DNA of 64,000 nt from assembly GCA_002163135.1 (NCBI GenBank), contig MAAN01000021.1, positions 62,001-126,000 of the forward strand, written 5' to 3'. A program made the position numbers and the translations under genes. The notes under the pieces are model-generated. The model saw only the letters and a program-made list of their open reading frames with translations, was not told the origin of the DNA and ran no database searches. Shown in pieces: positions 58,326-64,000 of the stretch (positions within the stretch are counted from its first letter, which is position 1; the number at the start of each line of letters is the position of its first letter). The DNA is from Alphaproteobacteria bacterium 46_93_T64. Its GTDB lineage: Bacteria > Pseudomonadota > Alphaproteobacteria > Sneathiellales > Sneathiellaceae.

Positions 58326-59356
58326 TGAATGCCTTTAAATGCAGTACTAACGGCTTCTGCCGCGGTTTTGAGGGCTTCATCTGCCTCTTTGATAAATCCA
58401 TTCATAGAGGCAAAGCTGTGAAGCATACCTTCATATCGAATGACACCAACAGGAACACCTGCTTGTTTTAATTTCTGCGCGTATTCTTCACCTTCATCCC
58501 GCAGTGGATCAAACCCTGCGGTCATAATTAGGGTAGGGGCCAAACCTTCCAGATCTTCTGTTAAAAACGGAGATGCGCGTGGATCATCCCGGTCATCCGA
58601 AGACGTTAAATAGTTATCCCGATACCAGTTCATTCGTTCCGATGTTAGAAAATAACCCGATGAGAAGGTTTTATGGCTTTCAGCACTGAAATGCGCGTCT
58701 GTAATCGGGTAAATCAACATTTGTATAGCCGGTTGCGGTGTATTATTACGTTTTGCATCTTGCGCTGCAACAGTCGCAAGATTTCCACCGGAACTATCGC
58801 CACCGACAGCAACACGTGTCGTATCCAACCCTTTTTCCGCGCCATACTCTTGCGCCCAACGCAGGGCCGCATACGCATCATCTACAGCAGCCGGAAAGAC
58901 ACTTTCAGGCGCCAATCGATACTCAACAGACATCACTGCAAATCCACCCGTTTTGGCCAAACGACGACAGACACCATCATGGGAATTAATACTTCCCCGG
59001 ATAAAGCCTCCGCCATGAAAATATACAAGAACTGGAAGAGGGTTATCTGTATCCACGGGTTTATACAAACGGACAGGAAGCGTGCCGCCGGGACCTTGAA
59101 TAGTGAAGTCTTCAACATAATCCAAGGGAACGTAATCCCCACCAAAAGCGGTCGCCAGAAACTCCAATTGCTCTCGTGTTCTTTCAATTGTTTCCTGTTC
59201 GATGGGAATTGATTGTTTTTCCACGATTTTACACAAGAATTGAAGCTTGGCGTTTAACATTTGAGAATCTTTTCGATCCCGCCGTCCTAAATACAGCAGG
59301 TTAAAAACGCCATTTGGAATTTTGCATAGCAAATTCGCCAGTTGTTCCTGATCCAT
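58322..59356 (-). CDS. HSL-family alpha/beta hydrolase (esterase/lipase)
   Basis: A 344-residue esterase of the hormone-sensitive-lipase group: oxyanion motif HGGGFIRGS, nucleophile GDSSGGN, Asp in GFDPLRDEG and catalytic His in MLHSFASM. No signal peptide was seen, so cytoplasmic. The acyl substrate is not identifiable. Co-transcribed with the Gate-domain gene; 19 bases separate it from the upstream dehydrogenase. Confidence 0.9.
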   Translation of the reverse strand: MDQEQLANLLCKIPNGVFNLLYLGRRDRKDSQMLNAKLQFLCKIVEKQSIPIEQETIERTREQLEFLATAFGGDYVPLDYVEDFTIQGPGGTLPVRLYKPVDTDNPLPVLVYFHGGGFIRGSINSHDGVCRRLAKTGGFAVMSVEYRLAPESVFPAAVDDAYAALRWAQEYGAEKGLDTTRVAVGGDSSGGNLATVAAQDAKRNNTPQPAIQMLIYPITDAHFSAESHKTFSSGYFLTSERMNWYRDNYLTSSDDRDDPRASPFLTEDLEGLAPTLIMTAGFDPLRDEGEEYAQKLKQAGVPVGVIRYEGMLHSFASMNGFIKEADEALKTAAEAVSTAFKGIQ

Positions 59357-59375
59357 AATTGCCCCCGATTAGTTC

Positions 59376-60248
59376 TTATGAACGCATTGTTTCAATTACT
59401 TTGCTGCCAGAAGAGTCTTTATGCCCCTCATCCACAAGTTTTTGGAATTGTTTTAAGCTTTCAATTCCAAGATTGCGCTGCGTCCCCATTTGATCCGCGA
59501 ATTTAACACCGTAATCAGTGTCTTTCAAACGCCATAGGGCGGAAAATAATACATTATCATCGTGACCACCAGCGGCCATCACTGGGCTATTCATTTTAAC
59601 CTGAGCACTGGCACATGCTCCGCTACTCAGGGCTTCAACTACAGTGTCCATATTTAAACCCGCCTTTTCAGCGGTAAGAATACCTTCAGCACATGCAACG
59701 ATTTGAACGGATCCCATTAAATTTACGATCAATTTGTATGCGGTTCCTGCACCAACTCCCCCAAAGTGAAAATGGTTGATACAAAGCGGCGACAGATAAG
59801 GTTCAGCTTTCTCAAGAACATCGTCTTCACCGCCGATAAGCAGTGTGAGTTCGCCCGCTGCGGCTTGCGGCGGCATCCCGGTAACAGGACAATCCAAATA
59901 TGACAAACCTTTTGCTTGAACAGTATTGGAAAGTTCCTTCACCCAGTCATAAGATAAAGTAGAGCATTCGATCGCCAATGTTCCGGGTTTAATGTCTGCA
60001 GATAAAACACCGTTTTCGCCGTTCCATATGACATCTGATGCATTGTCGTCGCCAACCATAGCAAATATAACATCGGCACCAACAGCCGCCAAAGCAGGTG
60101 TATCTACTAAAACAGCACCCAACTCTTCAAGCGGTACTGCTTTCTCTTTTGTACGATTATAGATTTTCAAATCATGTCCGGCGCAAATTAGGCGTGCGGC
60201 CATGCCTGTTCCCATATTTCCCGTACCGATAAAAGCGATGGTAGCCAT
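59376..60248 (-). CDS. 3-hydroxyisobutyrate dehydrogenase-like oxidoreductase
   Basis: A 290-residue beta-hydroxyacid dehydrogenase with an N-terminal Rossmann motif FIGTGNMGTGMA and the family substrate signature region CPVTGMPPQAAAGELTLLIGG, followed by the catalytic Lys position in AYKLIVNLM. Could act on 3-hydroxyisobutyrate, tartronate semialdehyde or succinic semialdehyde-type substrates; valine-degradation neighbours are absent. The ATG at 60248 is chosen, with GGGAG six bases upstream; the frame runs seven codons further. Confidence 0.85.
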   Translation of the reverse strand: MATIAFIGTGNMGTGMAARLICAGHDLKIYNRTKEKAVPLEELGAVLVDTPALAAVGADVIFAMVGDDNASDVIWNGENGVLSADIKPGTLAIECSTLSYDWVKELSNTVQAKGLSYLDCPVTGMPPQAAAGELTLLIGGEDDVLEKAEPYLSPLCINHFHFGGVGAGTAYKLIVNLMGSVQIVACAEGILTAEKAGLNMDTVVEALSSGACASAQVKMNSPVMAAGGHDDNVLFSALWRLKDTDYGVKFADQMGTQRNLGIESLKQFQKLVDEGHKDSSGSKVIETMRS

Positions 60249-60267
60249 TATTTTCTCCCATTTTGGC

Positions 60268-60303
60268 ATAAAAAAACGGCGCCGGATTAGGGCGCCGTTT
60301 TAT
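60268..60303 (-). terminator. Terminator between grxD and the dehydrogenase gene
   Basis: AAAACGGCGCC / GGCGCCGTTTT stem with a seven-base loop. On the minus strand it is followed by a run of seven T, so it ends the purine-bolA-grxD transcript. Confidence 0.85.
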
Positions 60304-60320
60304 ATTCTGTGTGCGGGCGC

Positions 60321-60659
60321 TTAGGATGTTGCTAGAGCGACCTGTTTTTCTTCAAGAAGAGTACCAAGTTCACCTGTTTCGAACATTTCGCGCATAATGT
60401 CACATCCACCAACGAACTCACCTTTTACGTAGAGTTGTGGGATAGTTGGCCACTGGCTGTAGTCCTTAATGCCATCGCGAATGCTTGGATCGCTTAACAC
60501 GTCAATGCTGCTAAACTTAACATTCAGGTGCGAGAGAATCTGAACTGCTGTCGCAGAGAAACCGCACTGTGGGAAGATAGCTGAGCCCTTCATGAATAGA
60601 ACGACATCATTGGAGCTTACTTCCTGTTTAATACGTTCTTCTGTAGCTTGATCAAGCAT
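60321..60659 (-). CDS. grxD: Monothiol glutaredoxin, Grx4 family
   Basis: A 112-residue CGFS-type glutaredoxin (CGFS at 32-35, with TIP and GGCDI for glutathione contact) that binds a [2Fe-2S] cluster with BolA. The ATG at 60659 is chosen, because AGAGGA sits seven bases before it; a GTG two codons earlier is also in frame. Immediately after bolA, the usual functional pair, and before a strong terminator. Confidence 0.95.
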   Translation of the reverse strand: MLDQATEERIKQEVSSNDVVLFMKGSAIFPQCGFSATAVQILSHLNVKFSSIDVLSDPSIRDGIKDYSQWPTIPQLYVKGEFVGGCDIMREMFETGELGTLLEEKQVALATS

Positions 60660-60690
60660 ATACACGTCCTCTTTAATTTAAAATCTTAAG

Positions 60691-60927
60691 TCAAACCTTG
60701 GGAACAGCTGTCTGCAATGCTAAAGCGTGCAGGTCATCACCCATTTTGCCCTTTAAGGCTTCATACACCATCTGATGCTGTTTGACACGTGGAATACCTT
60801 CAAAGGCAGAGGATTCTACCAATGCAGCATAATGATCGCCGTCACCGCGCAGGTCAGTAATCTTGACTTGCGCCCCTGGAATGCCTTCCATAATCATGCG
60901 TTCGATTTCACTTGCATCCATTGCCAT
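60691..60927 (-). CDS. BolA-family protein
   Basis: A 78-residue BolA/IbaG-like protein that pairs with monothiol glutaredoxin in iron-sulfur cluster handling. Seen: the class II KH-like fold with ITDLRGDGDHYAALV, and the invariant C-terminal His in DLHALALQT. AGGAG nine bases before the ATG. Placed between purL and grxD, a conserved alphaproteobacterial order. Confidence 0.94.
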   Translation of the reverse strand: MAMDASEIERMIMEGIPGAQVKITDLRGDGDHYAALVESSAFEGIPRVKQHQMVYEALKGKMGDDLHALALQTAVPKV

Positions 60928-60942
60928 GGATTAATACTCCTA

Positions 60943-63141
60943 TTAATTACCGGGAACAGTCATCAAATCTGGAAGCCAGTTTGAATACACTTCACGGATA
61001 TCTTCTATAGATATGGACAGTTCTGTCCCGAAGTTCAATTCATTATGACCGGTCGTTCCAATTAATTGAAGCGGAACATTGGCCAATTTAGCTTTTTCAA
61101 GCAGTTTTTCAGCAGTTTCTGAGGTGGCCGTCACAATATAACGGGCCTGATCTTCAGAAAAACATGCCGCGTGCAGCGGTAAATCAGATACCAAATCAAG
61201 ATCCGCACCACAATTTCCAGCAAGTGCCATCTCTGAAATCGCAACCAAGAGACCACCATCAGAAATGTCATGGCATGCTGTTAACTCGCCAGCATGGATA
61301 GCATCTCGAACGAAATCACCGTTTTTGCGTTCAATGGCGAGATCAACAGATGGCGGAGCACCTTCTTCCCGACCTTCGATTTCTTTCAGGTAAATGGATT
61401 GCCCCATATCGCCTGATGCCTCACCTACAACCAAGATAACTTCACCAGAATTTTTAAACGCAAGTGTGGCCATGTGATCTGATTGTTTTAGCAGCCCAAT
61501 ACCACCGATAGCGGGAGTTGGAAAAATCCCTGTCCCATTGGTCTCGTTGTAAAGCGACACATTTCCGGAAACCACTGGATAATCAAGCGCGATACAAGCG
61601 TCACGCATTCCTTCGATACAACCCACGAACTGACCCATAATTTCAGGACGTTCTGGATTGCCAAAATTCATGCAGTCAGTGATCGCAAGGGGCAGGGCGC
61701 CTGTTGCTGTCAAATTCCGCCAGGTTTCAGCCACAGCTTGCGCACCCCCTGTTTCAGGATGTGCGTAGCAATAACGCGGTGTGCAATCCGTTGTAATTGC
61801 AAGCGCTTTGTCAGTGCCATGAATACGAACAACAGCAGCATCACCACCCGGGCGTTGAATAGTGTCGCCCATAACCATATGATCATACTGCTCCCAAATC
61901 CATTTCCGACTTGCGATGTCGGAAGATCCCATGATTTTAAGAAGTGTTTTCTTCAAATCAGCAGGGGCCGAAACGTCAGACGCTTTAATTGGATCCGGAC
62001 ATTCAGTTTTCACCCAAGGGCGATCATATTCTGGTGCACTGTCAGCAAGTGGTGCCACGGGAAGATCTGCAACAATCTCACCGCCCATAGTGAGAACCAT
62101 ACGGCCCGTGTCTGTCACTTTACCGATAACCGCGAAATCCAGTTCCCATTTTTCAAAAATGGTTTTGGCTTCACCTTCACGGCCCGGCTTCAAGATCATG
62201 AGCATCCGTTCCTGACTTTCAGAAAGCATGATCTCATAAGGGGTCATGGCTTCTTCGCGCATTGGTACATTATCCAGATCAAGCTGAATACCGACGCCGC
62301 CTTTGTCCGCCATTTCGAAAGAAGATGACGTAAGTCCAGCGGCCCCCATATCCTGAATTGCAACGATAGCGTCCGTTGCCATCAATTCAAGGCAGGCTTC
62401 CAGCAGAAGTTTTTCTGTGAACGGGTCACCAACCTGAACTGTTGGGCGTTTTTCTTCACTGTCATCATCAAATTCAGCAGATGCCATTGTGGCACCATGA
62501 ATGCCGTCACGTCCGGTTTTTGAACCAACATAAACAACTGGATTTCCAATGCCTGCGGCCGCTGAGTAGAAAATGTTATCAGTGTCAGCCAGACCTACGG
62601 TCATGGCATTTACAAGAATATTTCCGTCATATGATGCGTGGAAATTAGTTTCGCCGCCAACTGTCGGTATACCCATGCAGTTACCATAACCACCGACGCC
62701 CGAGACGACACCTGAAACCAGATGGCGAGTTTTAGGATGATCGGGGCGTCCGAAACGCAAAGCATTCATATTAGCTATCGGGCGCGCGCCCATTGTAAAG
62801 ACGTCCCGCATGATACCGCCAACACCCGTTGCCGCGCCTTGATAAGGTTCGATATAGGAGGGGTGATTATGGCTTTCCATTTTAAAAATGGCGGCCTGTC
62901 CGTCTCCAATATCAACAACACCGGCATTTTCACCGGGGCCGCAAATCACCCAAGGGGCTTCGGTTGGTAGTGTTTTAAGCCATTTTTTTGACGATTTGTA
63001 AGAGCAATGCTCGCTCCACATAACCGAAAAAATACCAAGTTCGTTAATGTTGGGCACGCGGCCCAGAATTTTCAGAACTTCTTCATATTCACTCTCCGAC
63101 AAACCATGCTCGGAGACAATTTCTTTTGTAATCTCAGTCAT
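60943..63141 (-). CDS. purL: Phosphoribosylformylglycinamidine synthase, large subunit
   Basis: ATP-dependent amidation of FGAR to FGAM with ammonia from PurQ. The 732 residues are the short PurL form that works with separate PurS and PurQ. Motifs: [50 protein letters not shown], and a second half with [10 protein letters not shown] and [12 protein letters not shown]. Order purS-purQ-purL, nine bases after purQ. Confidence 0.97.
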   Translation of the reverse strand: MTEITKEIVSEHGLSESEYEEVLKILGRVPNINELGIFSVMWSEHCSYKSSKKWLKTLPTEAPWVICGPGENAGVVDIGDGQAAIFKMESHNHPSYIEPYQGAATGVGGIMRDVFTMGARPIANMNALRFGRPDHPKTRHLVSGVVSGVGGYGNCMGIPTVGGETNFHASYDGNILVNAMTVGLADTDNIFYSAAAGIGNPVVYVGSKTGRDGIHGATMASAEFDDDSEEKRPTVQVGDPFTEKLLLEACLELMATDAIVAIQDMGAAGLTSSSFEMADKGGVGIQLDLDNVPMREEAMTPYEIMLSESQERMLMILKPGREGEAKTIFEKWELDFAVIGKVTDTGRMVLTMGGEIVADLPVAPLADSAPEYDRPWVKTECPDPIKASDVSAPADLKKTLLKIMGSSDIASRKWIWEQYDHMVMGDTIQRPGGDAAVVRIHGTDKALAITTDCTPRYCYAHPETGGAQAVAETWRNLTATGALPLAITDCMNFGNPERPEIMGQFVGCIEGMRDACIALDYPVVSGNVSLYNETNGTGIFPTPAIGGIGLLKQSDHMATLAFKNSGEVILVVGEASGDMGQSIYLKEIEGREEGAPPSVDLAIERKNGDFVRDAIHAGELTACHDISDGGLLVAISEMALAGNCGADLDLVSDLPLHAACFSEDQARYIVTATSETAEKLLEKAKLANVPLQLIGTTGHNELNFGTELSISIEDIREVYSNWLPDLMTVPGN

Positions 63142-63149
63142 ATCGATAA

Positions 63150-63839
63150 TCAGCTCAGTGAATTAATGAGGTTGTCGAAGAACGTTTTTCCGTCCGTACC
63201 GCCCAGTTGATCGCTAATCAAGCGTTCTGGATGCGGCATCAGGCCAAGGATATTTCCAGCTTCATTATAAATCCCGGCGATATTGTTGCGTGATCCATTG
63301 ATGTTGGTGGTATCGGTGACATTGCCATCTTCATCGGAATATTTGAAAGCAATCAACCCTTCACCTTCAAGGCGGGCAAGGGTTTCATCATCAGTGAAAA
63401 AATTACCATCATGGTGAGCGACTGGGAAGCGGACGGTTTGTCCTGTTTCAAAGGCACCAACGAAACGTTCGTTGTTGGCGGCCACTTTCAAATCAACATC
63501 TTTGCAGATGAACTTTTGATTGGCGTTGCGAAGCAGGGCGCCTGGAAGCATGCCAGTTTCGGTTGCAACCTGAAAACCATTGCAAACAGCCAGAATTGGT
63601 GTGCCTACTTTTGCCTTTTTAACAACTTCACGCATAATTGGTGAATTACCAGCAATGGCACCACAACGAAGATAGTCTCCGTAAGAAAAACCACCTGGAA
63701 TTGCGATCAGGTCAGTTTCGGGCAGATCAGTGTCTGCATGCCATACCATGGCGGGGGAATGTCCCATGGACTGTTCGATTGCGACTTTCATATCACGATC
63801 ACAATTAGATCCCGGAAAAACGATAACTGCGGCCTTCAT
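63150..63839 (-). CDS. purQ: Phosphoribosylformylglycinamidine synthase, glutaminase subunit
   Basis: Class I glutamine amidotransferase feeding ammonia to PurL. The 229 residues have [13 protein letters not shown], the nucleophile Cys86 in AVCNGFQ and the His-Glu pair in PHPERL. Lies between purS and purL. Confidence 0.97.
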   Translation of the reverse strand: MKAAVIVFPGSNCDRDMKVAIEQSMGHSPAMVWHADTDLPETDLIAIPGGFSYGDYLRCGAIAGNSPIMREVVKKAKVGTPILAVCNGFQVATETGMLPGALLRNANQKFICKDVDLKVAANNERFVGAFETGQTVRFPVAHHDGNFFTDDETLARLEGEGLIAFKYSDEDGNVTDTTNINGSRNNIAGIYNEAGNILGLMPHPERLISDQLGGTDGKTFFDNLINSLS

Positions 63840-63866
63840 CGGTCTCAGTCTCCTCTAATCTTTGAA

Positions 63867-64000
63867 TTAGTCCAACAGCTCAACAGTGTAGTTTTCAATC
63901 ACTGTATTTGCCAAAAGCTGGGTACACATTTTTTCAACTTCGGCTGGCGCCGCATCAGTTGAAATATCGCCAAGATCAAGTTCAATGATCTTACCTTGAC
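63867..64000 (-). CDS. purS: PurS, C-terminal part (cut by window end)
   Basis: The last 43 residues of an open frame that runs out of the window, reading ...ELDLGDISTDAAPAEVEKMC...TVELLD and then the stop. This matches the small PurS subunit that bridges PurL and PurQ. The start lies beyond position 64000. It fits the purS-purQ-purL operon order. Confidence 0.85.
   Translation of the reverse strand, partial: QGKIIELDLGDISTDAAPAEVEKMCTQLLANTVIENYTVELLD

Noticed and set aside
1-64000. CRISPR arrays, insertion sequences, tRNA or rRNA genes, att sites
   Set aside because: No regularly spaced repeats, transposase or integrase genes, or tRNA-like cloverleafs with conserved loops were seen on reading both strands.

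Overview
The window is a gene-dense chromosomal segment with moderate to low GC. It looks like a free-living, probably marine, alphaproteobacterium. Pointers are an NDUFA12-type complex I accessory subunit next to an MlaD protein and a DUF2155 protein, HdaA next to ppk-ppx-rnd-aspS, the aroQ-accB-accC-aat run, rne-amiC-PBP1A-prfB, and a B12-dependent (class II) ribonucleotide reductase. Genus-level assignment is not possible from the sequence alone. No tRNA or rRNA gene, CRISPR array, insertion sequence, prophage or integrative element was seen.

Layout: 0-7.3 kb, plus strand: nadE-gltX-cysS, then cimA-trmJ-hydrolase. 7.2-13.4 kb: rpsD with a strong promoter and terminator, a periplasmic binding protein, a chemoreceptor and a TerC membrane protein. 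13.4-15.2 kb, minus strand: purM-purN. 15.2-23.7 kb, plus strand: DUF2066 protein, CDP-alcohol phosphatidyltransferase, AI-2E/PerM protein, hdaA, an SDR, a DUF2147 protein, ppk, ppx; rnd converges on ppx. 25-28.7 kb: aspS, then a PAS/degenerate-GGDEF/EAL protein. 28.7-34 kb: histidine utilisation, hutI-hutH-hutU on the minus strand, divergent from the repressor gene hutC with a clear operator. 34-37.7 kb: nrdJ, with three NrdR-box-like sites upstream. 38.2-42.4 kb: NDUFA12, mlaD and DUF2155 genes facing aat-accC-accB-aroQ. 42.6-49 kb: a fused ThiS-ThiG, a MarR regulator, a DsbA-like protein, an M48/TPR protease, a gamma-glutamyltransferase-like lipoprotein and an aminotransferase. 49-57.3 kb: rne with a long leader, amiC, PBP1A, and prfB with a programmed +1 frameshift. 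57.3-60.3 kb: a Gate-domain membrane protein, an HSL-type esterase and a 3-hydroxyisobutyrate dehydrogenase-like protein. 60.3-64 kb, minus strand: purS (partial)-purQ-purL-bolA-grxD.

How it fits together: purine synthesis appears at both ends (purM/N and purS/Q/L). Envelope building is represented by amiC, PBP1A, mlaD and a phospholipid synthase. Translation is represented by three aminoacyl-tRNA synthetases, S4, RF2, Aat and TrmJ, and Fe-S handling by the BolA-Grx4 pair.

I did not find a convincing new multi-gene system. The items most worth a second look are the ThiS-ThiG fusion with an internal Gly-Gly and a palindrome but no THI-element upstream, the hut operator placed inside the hutI promoter, the NrdR boxes 32 bp apart, the GGT-like lipoprotein lacking the usual catalytic Thr context, the long rne leader, and the prfB frameshift, which a simple ORF caller would truncate.
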